Shown: in pieces, positions 7,861 to 17,800 of the stretch | How positions within the stretch are numbered: position 1 is the stretch's first letter | Layout: every line of letters starts with the position of its first letter | The notes under the pieces: model-generated | What the model saw: the letters and a program-made list of their open reading frames with translations, nothing else | Databases searched by the model: none | Told to the model about the DNA's origin: nothing | Made by a program: the position numbers and the translations under genes | NCBI GenBank assembly: GCA_021199495.1 | Contig: JAJQHY010000090.1 | Span: 1-42,768, forward strand | Direction of reading: 5' to 3' | Origin: Lachnospiraceae bacterium | Lineage (GTDB): Bacteria > Bacillota > Clostridia > Lachnospirales > Lachnospiraceae | Length of the DNA stretch: 42,768 nt

Positions 7861-9888
7861 TCACAGCTTCACAACAGCCACTCCGTAGGCCGACAGCATC
7901 AGCTTCCCGTCAATCACAGCATCCGTCAACAGATCCGTGCCATACACCTCCGGCACCAATACTTCCTTCGTGCTGTCATTTAAATAAAACGCATAGCTGC
8001 CTTCCTCGCCGCTTCTCAAGTGATATTCCACTCCGGCGGGCAATTCCTTTACAGAAATACCGGCATCCTGCGCCATCCTTGAAAAGAGCGGTTTCATCTG
8101 CTCCGTACTCACTCTGGCCGCAATGTAATACGCCTTGCCCTCGCCATATCTGTGACAGGTCAGCGCCGGCTTTCCCTGATAATAATCGCTCTCATATACC
8201 GCAAGTACATCCGCGCCCTTTAAATTCAGCACCTCCGCGTAATCCTTTACCTCCCACGACGTTCCGTCCTCAAATAACATGGCATTGCGGTCGGAAGGAT
8301 AGAGCGTATCGATCTCCTCACTCTCCACACCGAACAGCTCCACCAGGCCGTCCCCAGGAAAGCCTCCCAGGTAGCATAACTGATTGTCATCCACATAGCC
8401 TGTGAAATAAGTCGCCAGCAGCTGGCCGCCGCGGGCAGTGAAGTCCTTTAAATTCTGCGCCGTACCTGGCTCTAAAAGGTAAAGCATGGGCGCCACCGCC
8501 ACATCATAGGCCGACAGGTCGGAATTGGAGGCCACAATATCCATCTCGATCCCAAGCTCCTCAAACGCGGTCCAGATATCACGGCAGAGCCGGTCATATT
8601 TTTTGGTGCGGCGGCTTAAGGCCATCACATCGTCGATCGCCCAGCGGTTGTCCCAATCCACCAGAAGTGCGGCGCGGGCCTTCACCAGAGTTCCCGCCAC
8701 CGGACTGATTTTTTTCAGGATCTCTCCAACCTCCGCTACCTCTTTAAAAATCCTCGTCTCGTCAGTGCCCTTATGTCCCACCACGGCGCCGTGGAACTGT
8801 TCATAGGAGCCGCGGCCCTGCCGCCACTGAAAATACTGCACCGTGTCAGAGCCGTTCGCCACCGCCTGCAGGCAGGCCAGCTTATGCACGCCGGGGCGCT
8901 TCATTTTATTATACTCATGCCAGTTGGGCAGACCGGGCGCGCTCTCCATCAGCATGAACGGCCGGTCCGGCTTCATGGAACGCATCAGGGCATGGTTAAA
9001 CGCATTATGATACATAGTGTCCGCAAAGCGCTCATAATCATTATGGAAAGCCGGATAGCTGTCCCAGGAAACGGCATCCAGACCCGGCGCCATTTTCCGG
9101 TAATCCAGCCCATAGAAAAAGTCCATAAAGTTGGTGGTCACCGGAATATCAGGCGTCACCTCCTTCAGCGTGCGGACTTCGTCCATCATGAAATCATTCA
9201 TATTCCAGGTAGTGAAGCGCTTCCACTCCAGATTTAAGCCCATCATACTGGTCTCGCCGTTTTCAAAAGGCGGTTCGATCTGGTCAAAGCTGCTGTATTC
9301 ATGGCTCCAGAATTTCGCCCACCAGGCGTGGTTGAGCTTCTCAATATCATGGTCAAATTTATCGGAAAGATACTGCCTGAAACGGGCCGCGCACAGCGGG
9401 CAGAAGCATGTACCTCCCAGCTCATTGGAAATATGATACATAATCAGGCCCGGATGCGAACCAAAATTCTCCGCAAGCTTCCTGTCAATGATCCGGACCC
9501 TCTCTCTCAGTTTCGGGGAGCTCATACAGGGATTGTGGCGCACGCCGTGCAGCCGCCGCTGTCCCCTGTGATCCACTCTGAGTGCCTCCGGATATTCCTC
9601 GTCCAGCCAGGCAGGCTTCGCGCCGCTGGGGGTCGCCAGAATGGTATAGATCCCGTTCTCATAGAGATGATCCATAATCTCTTTCATCCACTCAAAATGG
9701 AATTCGTCCTTTTTCGGCTCCAGGGCGCTCCACGCAAAGACGCCCAGCGTCACGCAGTTGACCCCGGCCTCCTTCATCAAACGAATATCCTCTTTTAAAA
9801 TGTCCGGCCGATCCAGCCACTGATCCGGATTATAGTCGCCGCCGTGTACAAATGTCCCGACTTTGGGGAATAAAATATGTTTTTCCAT
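7861..9888 (-). CDS. GH42 beta-galactosidase
   Basis: This 675-residue intracellular glycosidase has no signal peptide and belongs to GH42, whose members mostly cleave beta-galactosides from short oligosaccharides. HGGDYNPDQW at residues 15-24 is the family N-terminal signature. The acid/base is Glu156 in HISNELGG, and the nucleophile is Glu315 in FMLMESAPG. Cys121, Cys161, Cys163 and Cys166 match the zinc-binding cluster found in many GH42 enzymes. The trimerisation and C-terminal beta-domains follow, giving normal family length. A promoter immediately upstream (10093-10065) suggests it heads the operon with the dehydrogenase and GtrA genes. Confidence 0.94.
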   Translation of the reverse strand: MEKHILFPKVGTFVHGGDYNPDQWLDRPDILKEDIRLMKEAGVNCVTLGVFAWSALEPKKDEFHFEWMKEIMDHLYENGIYTILATPSGAKPAWLDEEYPEALRVDHRGQRRLHGVRHNPCMSSPKLRERVRIIDRKLAENFGSHPGLIMYHISNELGGTCFCPLCAARFRQYLSDKFDHDIEKLNHAWWAKFWSHEYSSFDQIEPPFENGETSMMGLNLEWKRFTTWNMNDFMMDEVRTLKEVTPDIPVTTNFMDFFYGLDYRKMAPGLDAVSWDSYPAFHNDYERFADTMYHNAFNHALMRSMKPDRPFMLMESAPGLPNWHEYNKMKRPGVHKLACLQAVANGSDTVQYFQWRQGRGSYEQFHGAVVGHKGTDETRIFKEVAEVGEILKKISPVAGTLVKARAALLVDWDNRWAIDDVMALSRRTKKYDRLCRDIWTAFEELGIEMDIVASNSDLSAYDVAVAPMLYLLEPGTAQNLKDFTARGGQLLATYFTGYVDDNQLCYLGGFPGDGLVELFGVESEEIDTLYPSDRNAMLFEDGTSWEVKDYAEVLNLKGADVLAVYESDYYQGKPALTCHRYGEGKAYYIAARVSTEQMKPLFSRMAQDAGISVKELPAGVEYHLRSGEEGSYAFYLNDSTKEVLVPEVYGTDLLTDAVIDGKLMLSAYGVAVVKL

Positions 9889-10064
9889 GCGTCTGATCCT
9901 TTTTCATCTCTTCATTCTGTATGCAATGTCATGCGGCAATGCTGTCCCGTGGCTGCAGAATCCGCTTTCCCTTTTATCCCTTCCATCGATATGCGCAAAA
10001 ATGTCAGCTATACACCCGACACAGGAAAAAAACGCTGCCAAATCCCAGCCACCGCACACTGTCT

Positions 10065-10093
10065 ACTGTAATTTATGCCCTCCGATTTGTCAA
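10065..10093 (-). promoter_or_regulatory. Promoter for the GH42 gene
   Basis: Read on the minus strand, TTGACA (10093-10088) is followed after 17 bases by TACAGT (10070-10065). The -35 box overlaps the stop codon of the upstream radical SAM gene. The roughly 175-base leader to the GH42 start shows no other gene. Confidence 0.55.
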
Positions 10094-11316
10094 TGAAAAT
10101 TCTTGCGCACCGCATTCATGATCTGCCTCGGCCGCTTCCCCTGCCGGCTTAACGCAGTCACCTGCTCCAGCACCGGACAGGCATGAGCAAAAAACCGCTC
10201 CAGACCCGCACAGAGCACATATTGTCCTTCCTCGCCGTCCTCTGTCACGCCGAAACGATCCTTCGGACAGCCGCCATTACAGTATTTCAGCCACTGACAG
10301 GCGCGGCATTTTGCGGTCAGACTGTCCCGCTTCGCATTGCCGAAATGCACCTGAAACGCGCTGTCCGCCGCTTCCTCAATCCTGTTCCGTTTCAGATTGC
10401 CAATGCGATGCTTATCATCCACAAAATGATCGCAGGAATACAGGCTGCCATCCTCCTCCGCGATCAGCACCCGTCCGCACGTTGGCGCCATCCAACACAG
10501 GCTCGCCTCGCCTCCTGCCATAATCCGGGCTGTCTCCGCGAACAGCTGCACATCCGTCTGTCCCAAATCATTTGTCACCCATTCGTCAAAAATCGTGCAG
10601 AGAAAATCTCCGTAGTCCTCCGCGCCGACCGACTCCGGAGAGAGATTCCCATCCGGACAGCGCACCACAATCGGGATAAACTGAATCCAGCCGGTATTGA
10701 GCTCCCGCAGCGTCCTGTAAACGCCCAGCGCATCCTGCACAGTCGCGGAGTTAACCGTGCACAGGAGGTCAGGCTCTATTCCAACCGCCTGCAGCCGTTC
10801 CACTGCAGCCTTCACACGCTCATAGGTTCCCTGCCCTCCCAGATCTTTTCGGTTCCGGTCATGAATCGCCTGTGTACCATCGATACTTAAGCCCACATCA
10901 AACTGATTGTCCTTTAAAAAACGACACCACTTTTCATTCAACTTAAGGCCGTTGGTCTGCAGATTGTTCCATGCCTGCTTTTCCTCAGGCAGGTACTTTT
11001 TCTCCAGCTCCACCGCGTACTGATAAAAATCCAGCCCTGCGAGCGTCGGCTCCCCGCCGTGCCAGGTAAAAGACACCACCGGCCCCGGGCTCGCCTCAAT
11101 CGTCTGACGGATCAGCTTTTCCAAAAGCTTTACATTCATCCGCACCTGGCGGCTGTGCGCGGAATATTTTCCCTTATCGAGATAATAGCAGTAAGAGCAA
11201 TGCATATTGCACAGAGAGCCCACCGGCTTGGCCATCACAACGAAGGGCTGTCTGGCCTCCTGCTTCGTATTTTCCACTACATTTTCCATATCCATTGTAA
11301 TCCCGTTCACAATCAT
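10090..11316 (-). CDS. Anaerobic sulfatase-maturase-like radical SAM/SPASM enzyme
   Basis: The protein (about 400 residues) resembles anSME enzymes, which oxidise an active-site Cys or Ser of sulfatases to formylglycine. The radical SAM motif CNMHCSYC is at residues 36-43 of the longest reading, after the family lead-in MAKPVGS. It is followed by WHGGEPTLAG and LQTNG. The C-terminal SPASM part carries two auxiliary iron-sulfur cluster sets: CWMAPTCG to SLYSCDHF, and CRACQWLKYCNGGCPKDR. The start is uncertain between ATG 11316, 11295 and 11289; none has a strong ribosome site. No sulfatase is encoded in this window, so the substrate lies elsewhere or the enzyme modifies another peptide. Confidence 0.88.
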   Translation of the reverse strand: MIVNGITMDMENVVENTKQEARQPFVVMAKPVGSLCNMHCSYCYYLDKGKYSAHSRQVRMNVKLLEKLIRQTIEASPGPVVSFTWHGGEPTLAGLDFYQYAVELEKKYLPEEKQAWNNLQTNGLKLNEKWCRFLKDNQFDVGLSIDGTQAIHDRNRKDLGGQGTYERVKAAVERLQAVGIEPDLLCTVNSATVQDALGVYRTLRELNTGWIQFIPIVVRCPDGNLSPESVGAEDYGDFLCTIFDEWVTNDLGQTDVQLFAETARIMAGGEASLCWMAPTCGRVLIAEEDGSLYSCDHFVDDKHRIGNLKRNRIEEAADSAFQVHFGNAKRDSLTAKCRACQWLKYCNGGCPKDRFGVTEDGEEGQYVLCAGLERFFAHACPVLEQVTALSRQGKRPRQIMNAVRKNFH

Positions 11317-11362
11317 GTACGGGGCGCCGCTTCCGCCGCGCCCCGTCGTAATCCGTTCCGTC

Positions 11363-12133
11363 CTATTCCTTCAGGTTTCTGTCAAAAAATTCCAGTGTCT
11401 TCTCCCAGGAATCCATGGCCTGTTCCTGCCGGTACAGCGGCTTGTCATAATACCAGATTCCGTGCCCGGCGCCGTCATAGCGGTAAAATTCATAGTCCTT
11501 GCCCAGGTCCTTCAAAATTTCCTCGAGCTTATCCACCTCCGCCGTGTCGGGCCGTTTATCGTCATTGCCGAAAATGCCCAACAGCGGACAGCTTAAATTC
11601 GCCGCGTAATCGGACGGCGAAACCGGCCGCGTTTCAGTCAGCTCCTGCGGCTCCATCACCACCGCGCCTCCCCAGCAGTCCACAGCCGCGTCCACATGCT
11701 CCAATGTGCAGGCAGCCAGGAAGGTATGGCGTCCGCCGGAACACATACCGATCACGCCGGTCTTTCCGTTGGACTGGGTCTGATTGCGCAGAAAACGAAG
11801 CGCCCCGTCGCAGTCGCCCATAACGCTGTCATCGCTCACGCCTCCGGCCTCCCGCATCTTCTGGCTGACCTCGGTCGGTGTCCCGGTGCCAAACCGCCCA
11901 TAGATATCCGGGCAGAGCACGCTGTAGCCGTGCTGCGTAAAGCGCCGCGCCGTCTCTCTTAAAAATTCATCCCAGCCCGGCATATGTGGGATCAGCACGA
12001 TTCCCGGATACGGTCCCGCCCCCAGCGGTCTCGAATAATACGCCCGGATCGTGTCTCCCTGATATCCTGTGATACTGATGGTCTCGGCGATCATTCCCTC
12101 ATAATCGCCGGTATTTAAACTGTTCCAGATCAA
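11363..12133 (-). CDS. Dienelactone hydrolase family protein, TTG start
   Basis: This is an alpha/beta hydrolase of about 256 residues. The DLH-type nucleophile elbow GMCSGG carries a catalytic Cys, and the other triad members are likely the Asp in FGNDDKRP and the His in GAGHGIWYY. Family members hydrolyse small lactones and esters; the substrate is unknown. The long ORF starts at ATG 12169, but a strong AGGAGGTGAG site (plus-strand 12137-12146) lies downstream of that ATG, seven bases before TTG at 12133. I therefore place the start at the TTG. It is followed after 46 bases by the radical SAM gene in the same direction. Confidence 0.82.
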   Translation of the reverse strand: MIWNSLNTGDYEGMIAETISITGYQGDTIRAYYSRPLGAGPYPGIVLIPHMPGWDEFLRETARRFTQHGYSVLCPDIYGRFGTGTPTEVSQKMREAGGVSDDSVMGDCDGALRFLRNQTQSNGKTGVIGMCSGGRHTFLAACTLEHVDAAVDCWGGAVVMEPQELTETRPVSPSDYAANLSCPLLGIFGNDDKRPDTAEVDKLEEILKDLGKDYEFYRYDGAGHGIWYYDKPLYRQEQAMDSWEKTLEFFDRNLKE

Positions 12134-12278
12134 AATCTCACCTCCTAGTTTCATTCCTGAACCATGCACAAATCATGCGCATGGTCCAGAATTTCCATAG
12201 TTCCCGCAGCTTCTCCTGCAGTTATTATACGCTTTCGTCAGATTTTGCGCAATTTTTTTGGGAACGATTTTTACCCCA

Positions 12279-12641
12279 TCATTCCATTCCTATTGCATAG
12301 TTCTCCATGACCGGCAATAATTCATATTGCTCGCCAATGTCCGTGACGTCTATCGCAATAAAACATTTATATGTCCATGGCAAATTTTCGACCATACCTC
12401 TGATCAATGTATTGATATCTATTTCCGTCAAAGCCCTCTCGGATATGTAGACAGAATATTGTCTATGCAAAAATCCGTTTCTTCTCATAAATTTACCGAT
12501 GTCGCTCCAGGCTTTTTTATAAAACCTGGAATCGAGTCTCTTTCCACATCGCGGATAATGTTTCTGTAATTCGAGTTCACTCAGGTCGAATGTAATCTGC
12601 TTTTGTACAGGTTGTTTCCATAACTGCAGATCATTAATCAT
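12279..12641 (-). CDS. VapD-like endoribonuclease (Cas2-fold toxin)
   Basis: The 120-residue protein resembles VapD, a small RNase with a ferredoxin/Cas2-like fold, known as a toxin in Haemophilus and Helicobacter. Matching features, in order: a first beta-strand ending in Asp (KQITFDL), WSDIGKFMRRNGFLHRQYSVY, which is the conserved helix plus Gly-Phe and S-V-Y segment, then a Leu-Pro-Trp segment and a closing hydrophobic strand. The N-terminal region before ITFDL is longer than in classic VapD. The start overlaps the stop of the upstream gene by 8 bases, the arrangement of a two-gene toxin-antitoxin module. Lower GC than the neighbours hints at transfer. Confidence 0.7.
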   Translation of the reverse strand: MINDLQLWKQPVQKQITFDLSELELQKHYPRCGKRLDSRFYKKAWSDIGKFMRRNGFLHRQYSVYISERALTEIDINTLIRGMVENLPWTYKCFIAIDVTDIGEQYELLPVMENYAIGME

Positions 12642-12984
12642 ACGCGCCCTGTTGTGCCCACCTCCTGTTTCTCTCTAAGATTTCCTTCATTCGTGGCAGT
12701 TGTGACAGCACGTCCTCCGCGTATCCATCCTCAAAATAAATGATAGAGGATGTACAGTCCGTGAACCAGTCATGTTCCATCAGAGTGATGGTCAGCCCCC
12801 ACATATGTCCGTAATCGCTTCTCCCGCCCTGATCCTCAAACGCCAGAACTTCGTCTTCCGAGACGCACTTCAGCCCCCGTTCCGTAAAATTTTTCTTCAT
12901 CATATCGTACATTCCGGCCCTGTCAAATCCGTTTCTCAACAGGCCTTCCTCATCAAATGTAAACTGCATTCTCAGCTTTGCCAT
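12634..12984 (-). CDS. Uncharacterised 116-residue partner of the VapD-like protein
   Basis: I do not recognise a family. The ATG at 12984 has GGAGG nine bases upstream, better than the longer ORF start at 13080. The protein starts MAKLRMQFTFDEEGLLRNG. It contains several aromatic and acidic residues (GHMWGLTITLMEHDWF, IIYFEDGY) and ends in a basic helix, RMKEILERNRRW. No helix-turn-helix or ribbon-helix-helix is obvious. Its 8-base overlap with the VapD-like gene and its position upstream, where antitoxins often lie, make a neutralising or regulatory role plausible. That role is inference. Confidence 0.65.
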   Translation of the reverse strand: MAKLRMQFTFDEEGLLRNGFDRAGMYDMMKKNFTERGLKCVSEDEVLAFEDQGGRSDYGHMWGLTITLMEHDWFTDCTSSIIYFEDGYAEDVLSQLPRMKEILERNRRWAQQGAYD

Positions 12985-13115
12985 TGTGTCATTCCTCCAA
13001 TCTGATTTTACGTCTGATTTCCTGCCGTGATGAGCACAGGAGAACTTTCTCTCCAACTGCCACAAAAGCCTTCCAGGCAAATACAGCAGTCTCCACTTTC
13101 ACACCCATCAAATGG

Positions 13116-13154
13116 ATTATAGCACACAAATTCGACAGTTTAGACGATATATCG
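13116..13154 (-). promoter_or_regulatory. Extended -10 promoter and palindrome ahead of the VapD module
   Basis: On the minus strand TGCTATAAT (13124-13116) is a perfect extended -10 box, with only a weak -35. The palindrome CGATATATCG (13145-13154) lies just upstream of the -35 region and could be an operator for autoregulation. The leader to ATG 12984 is about 125 bases. Confidence 0.5.
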
Positions 13155-13200
13155 ACCGAGATCAAAATTTTATTCTTTTTTTATAAATGTCCTCTGAAAT

Positions 13201-13248
13201 GACAAAAGGCAGGTATGATACTCCCTGTTCTGGAATATCCTACCTGCC
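13201..13248 (-). terminator. Terminator downstream of pgi
   Basis: Bases 13208-13224 pair with 13232-13248 in 15 of 17 positions, with GGCAGGTA against TACCTGCC at the outside. Read on the minus strand the hairpin is followed by TTTTGTCATTT. It lies about 50 bases after the pgi stop and just upstream of the VapD-module promoter, isolating the two. Confidence 0.7.
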
Positions 13249-13300
13249 AAATTCTATTTGATTTTATGCAGTTCACAGCCAGCTGTGCAGGCATTCTGTC

Positions 13301-14650
13301 TCACAGCCGCTTCAGCAGTTCTTCCCTCTGTGCCTCATATCCCGGCTTGCCCAGGAGCGCGAACATGTTCTTTTTGTAAGACTCCACGCCCGGCTGGTTG
13401 AACGGGTTGACGCCCAGCATATAGCCGCTGACACCGCAGGCAAACTCAAAGAAGTAGAACAGCTCGCCCAGACAGAACGCGCTGACCTCAGGAACCTTCA
13501 CCACAAAGTTGGGAACCTGTCCATCCGTGTGCGCTAAAATGGTACCGTTCATGGCGGACTTATTAACGAAGTCCACGGTCTTGCCGGCCAGGTAATTCAG
13601 TCCGTCCAGATCGACCTCTTCCTCTTCCAGGGTGATCTCCTCGCGGCTCTTCTCAATCTCGATGACCGTCTCAAACATAATCCTGCTGCCGTCCTGGATG
13701 AACTGTCCCATGGAGTGCAGGTCGGTGGTCAGATCGACACTCGCCGGGAAAATGCCCCGCTGGTCCTTGCCCTCGGACTCGCCGAAGAGCTGTTTCCACC
13801 ACTCGGAAACATAATGGACGCTGGGCTCGTAGTTCGCCAAAATCTCGACCTTTTTGCCCTTTCTGTAAAGGACATTGCGCAGAGCCGCGTACTGCACCGC
13901 GTCATTCTCCTCAAAGGGAGCCTCGATCGCGCGCTTTCTCGCGCTGGCAGCGCCCGCCATCAGCTCATCAATATCCACGCCGCTGACCGCGATGGGCAGA
14001 AGTCCCACAGCTGTCAGAACGGAGAAACGGCCTCCTACATCATCCGGTACAACGAAGCTCTCATAACCCTCGGCATTTGCCAGATTCTTCAACGATCCTC
14101 GCGCCTTATCGGTGGTCGCGTAAATTCTCTTATTAGCTTCCTCTTTGCCGTATTTCTCGATCAGCTTCTTTTTAAATACACGGAAGGCAATCGCCGGCTC
14201 GGTAGTCGTGCCGGACTTGGAAATCATATTGATGGAGAAATCTCTGTCCCCGATCACCTGATTCAAATGCGCGATATAAGTGGAGCTGATGGAATTGCCC
14301 ACAAAATAAATCTCCGGGGCCTTGCGGATGGACTTGTCCACGCAGTTGGCGAAGCTGTGCCCTAAAAACTCCACCGCCGCTCTCGCGCCCAGGTAGGAGC
14401 CGCCAATGCCGATCACCAGCAGGACTTCGGAATCAGACTGGATCTTCTCCGCCGCCTTTTTGATCCGCGCAAACTCTTCCTTATCATAATCCACCGGAAG
14501 ATCGATCCAGCCTAAGAAATCGTTGCCCGCGCCCTCTCTGGACAAAAGCACCTGCTTTGCCGCCTCCGCCTGCACCTTGATATTCTCTACCTCATGGTCG
14601 GCGATGAAGGGAGCGGCCTTACTGTAGTCAAACGTAACCTTACTTCCCAT
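13301..14650 (-). CDS. pgi: Glucose-6-phosphate isomerase
   Basis: Pgi interconverts glucose-6-phosphate and fructose-6-phosphate in glycolysis. The 449-residue length is normal for the compact Firmicute form. [11 protein letters not shown] (near residue 75) begins the sugar-phosphate fold, [10 protein letters not shown] binds the phosphate, [11 protein letters not shown] is the PGI signature region, and the catalytic Glu region is LFGESEGKD. The start is set at ATG 14650 because GAGAGG lies about 9 bases before it and [11 protein letters not shown] matches the family; the ORF extends 7 codons further upstream without support. It is a housekeeping gene amid accessory glycosidases. Confidence 0.96.
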   Translation of the reverse strand: MGSKVTFDYSKAAPFIADHEVENIKVQAEAAKQVLLSREGAGNDFLGWIDLPVDYDKEEFARIKKAAEKIQSDSEVLLVIGIGGSYLGARAAVEFLGHSFANCVDKSIRKAPEIYFVGNSISSTYIAHLNQVIGDRDFSINMISKSGTTTEPAIAFRVFKKKLIEKYGKEEANKRIYATTDKARGSLKNLANAEGYESFVVPDDVGGRFSVLTAVGLLPIAVSGVDIDELMAGAASARKRAIEAPFEENDAVQYAALRNVLYRKGKKVEILANYEPSVHYVSEWWKQLFGESEGKDQRGIFPASVDLTTDLHSMGQFIQDGSRIMFETVIEIEKSREEITLEEEEVDLDGLNYLAGKTVDFVNKSAMNGTILAHTDGQVPNFVVKVPEVSAFCLGELFYFFEFACGVSGYMLGVNPFNQPGVESYKKNMFALLGKPGYEAQREELLKRL

Positions 14651-14865
14651 AATACATGTCCTCTCTGTCATTTTATTTCAGGCTGCCTGTGCATACTGAA
14701 AAAGGGACGGCCTGATGTCAGTCTGCCGATGCGCCCGCCGCATTTCCGGAAAAAAGCTGCGAAGTCCATTGCTTCCTCTGCCTTTTCCCATCGCAGCCGC
14801 GCCTCATGCGCTGCCTTCAGTGTAACAAAAAAGACGGATAAAAGCAATAAAGAGATGAAGGATTT

Positions 14866-17800
14866 TCAGAGCCGCTGTTTCGTGCGCTCCACCCGCAGTG
14901 CGTGAATATTCTCATCATACTGGCAGGAGGTATTGGCAATCCAGGGCAGGAGGGCGTTGACCTCCATCACCAGCTGGTCGCCCGACAGGTACGGTGCCCC
15001 ATCCATCAGGTTTTCCTTGCCGTTGACTGTCAGGAAGGTCTGACCGACCTGCGCGGACAGGTATGTATCCCCGCTCGTTACCTCCAGCCTTCCGACACTC
15101 GCGTCAAATTTATATGCAAGCTCATCCTTCCACGCACCCTTCATCCGCTCCAGCAGCACCAGAATATTGCCCCAGACGCTGCCGTTTTTGTTGACGGAGG
15201 GAACGCCGCGGCTGTCCGGCTCCTGCCCGTTGATCATCACCTTGCAGTAATCCTGGTCAGCCGGCTCATATTTGATGACATCCGCGTCAGGATTGGCTGG
15301 AAAGGCGTCTGTGATAACCGGCACAGTCTCCGCGTATATCTCGTACATGCCATGCTCTGACGGTTCTGCAAGAGGCACCACCTGTGCCGGTACACTGACA
15401 AATTCCGCCTCCGCCTCCAGTCCCTTCATCACCGCTTTCACGCGGATGGGTCCGGCCTGTGTCAGAGAGCGCAGAAACACCCGATTGCAGCCGCATTCCG
15501 CATATACATAATTCTGATGAATCACGCTGTCATCTTTTCCAAAGCCCTTGAAGCGGCCGCTGTTATAGCCGCCAAGAAAGACCGCCGCACCCTCCGTCTC
15601 AAAGTCAATCCTGTCCGCGCACAAAGGACAGCGCCGCCCGTTCCGGTCCACCACTTCCACATCCAGATAAGCGATATCCGCTCCGTCCGCTAAAAGGCCG
15701 TCCGGCGCGGTATGGACCTCCAGGCGCAGAGCAGCGGGTTCCCCGGCTGTGTATATAGTGTCCTGCGCAGCGGGCTTTAAGGTCGTCTGTGCCCCGCACC
15801 TTGCCGCATCCGGCACTGTCGGCTCTCCTGCAGAATCCATTCCGTCCCAAGCCGCCAATCCCTCTCCGGCTTCGCATCCCTCATCCTTACAGTACCCGAC
15901 CGCCGTCACCTCCCCGGCCTGTGTTACATCCACACCTTCAATCGGGAAAATAAAACCGTCGATCGGCTTTTCACTGACGCCGACACTTTGTCCGTTTACA
16001 AAAAGCTCCACCTTCAGAATATCGTAGCTTGCCGCCACATACACCGTTTTGTGCTTCGGATCCCGGTAAGCGTACTCCCCGGTTTCCTCCCAGTATTCGC
16101 CGTTGAACTGCTTTAAGGGGTAGCGGTAGGTATCCTCACTCTCCTGCGGATAATTCCAATGGCCGATCACCTTCACCATCGGTGTTTTCGACTGCATCGC
16201 CTGGTAAGCAGCATAATTCTGCTTGGGGATCCGGGCCGCATCCACCCGGCCGCTCATCCTGCAGTTCTCCGAGTAAGCCTGCCGTCCGTGCTGTGCGGAA
16301 TCTGTCCAGCAGAGCGCCGCCGTCGCGCTGTACATATTCTTCCCGGAGGCACCGCCGATTCTGTCATGGAAAAACTCCGCGTAGCCCTTCGCCTCCGCCA
16401 GGATTAAATCCTCCATCGTCAGGTCATAGAAGTCCCTGCCCGGCTGCTTTTTGCCGCCCTTACCCAGGTAACGGCCCCGGAAATCATAATCCGGCGGCGT
16501 GAAATCATCCCAGATACGGCGGGCAGCTTCCTCCCTGCTGTACTCCGTCTCCGTCAGAGGGCCGTGCTCCGCCCAGGCTCTGGCGGCGTGGCGATTTAAC
16601 ATCGTGCCCACATACTCGGACGCAGCCACGTCCTCCTCCGTATTCAGCGTCCGACAGCCCATGAAGCGGCCGCCGTCCGGATCCAGCTTCCGCTTTAAAA
16701 GCGTCATTTCCCGCATGTGCGAAGCGTTGATCCTGTTATTTCCGGCCTCCCAGAATAAAATGGACGGATGATTCCGGAACGCAATGATCACATCCCGCAT
16801 CAGCTCTACCCTCTGGTCCCATCTGCGGCCGAAGTTCTCCGCCTCCTTATCTCCGGCGGGCTGGGTCACCACCACGCCGTGACGGTCGCAGCTGCGGATA
16901 TCCGCCGGGGAAGCCGCCACATGCATCCAGCGGATGTGGTTGGAGTTGCTCTCCTTCACCCACATCATGTCCTGGTCCTTCAGCCACTGGGGCGCGACCC
17001 CGATGGCCGGCCACTCGTTGGCGGCCCGCTGCGCATAGCCGGTCAGCCACACCCGATGGCCATTGATCAGCACGCCGCGGTCCTTGTCGTAGCCCACTTC
17101 CCTGAAACCGGTCTCCACCGTCTCAGAATCAATCACCTCGCCGCCGCATTCGAGCTCCACTTTTACGCGGTACAGGTACGGGTCCTCGATATTCCAGAAG
17201 CGGAGTGATAAATCAGGCGATTCCGCTGACAGCACTGTCACTTTTACAGAATCTGACACGGTGGGAGCGACCTCGTCCTCCTCACGGGGAATATAGTGCT
17301 TTTTGAGATTTGATCCACCATTTTTCCCCTCCTGTGAAGTACACGCCTTCCCGCCAGCAACACTCACACCGGCCGCTAAAGTATCTGTCACAGCTTCTCC
17401 CTCATACGGATTCTCTGCCGCCGCTTTATCCGGCAGATACTCCTCCGTATACGCATCCTCTGGCGTGATCGACAGACGCGACTTCACCTCTCCCACCACG
17501 GGCACGGTCATCTCTTCCGAATAAAAAGTCCCCGCAAGGTTTCCATCCAGTGTCTCCACCGTCACCTTCAGCCGCGCCTTCACATCCGCCGCGGTCTCGT
17601 TGCGCACCTCTGCGGACACACAGACCCTGGCGGTATTATTCTCCGTATCAAAATCCGCGCCGTAAACATAAACGCCGCCGGTCTGCAGATTACTGTACAG
17701 AGGAAGCGTCAGATAGACCTTCGGCTTTACATGAAGCTCCACCGGACGCGTAATGCCGCCCACGGAAGGATTGAAGTCATTACAGTTCCAGAAATACCCC

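Noticed and set aside
7728-8405. 225-codon plus-strand ORF opposite the GH42 gene
   Set aside because: Pro/Arg/Ser-rich translation, no motif, lies fully antisense to a clear GH42 coding frame, no ribosome site.
12279-12641. CRISPR cas2
   Set aside because: Cas2-like fold, but no cas1, no other cas gene and no repeat array in the window; the sequence pattern fits VapD better.
13715-14365. 216-codon plus-strand ORF opposite pgi
   Set aside because: Shadow frame of a certain housekeeping gene; composition is that of reversed codons.
14650-14866. Small gene between pgi and the giant GH2 gene
   Set aside because: A short helical-looking frame exists on the minus strand (around KAAHEARLRWEKAEEAMD) but it has no start with a ribosome site and no recognisable family.
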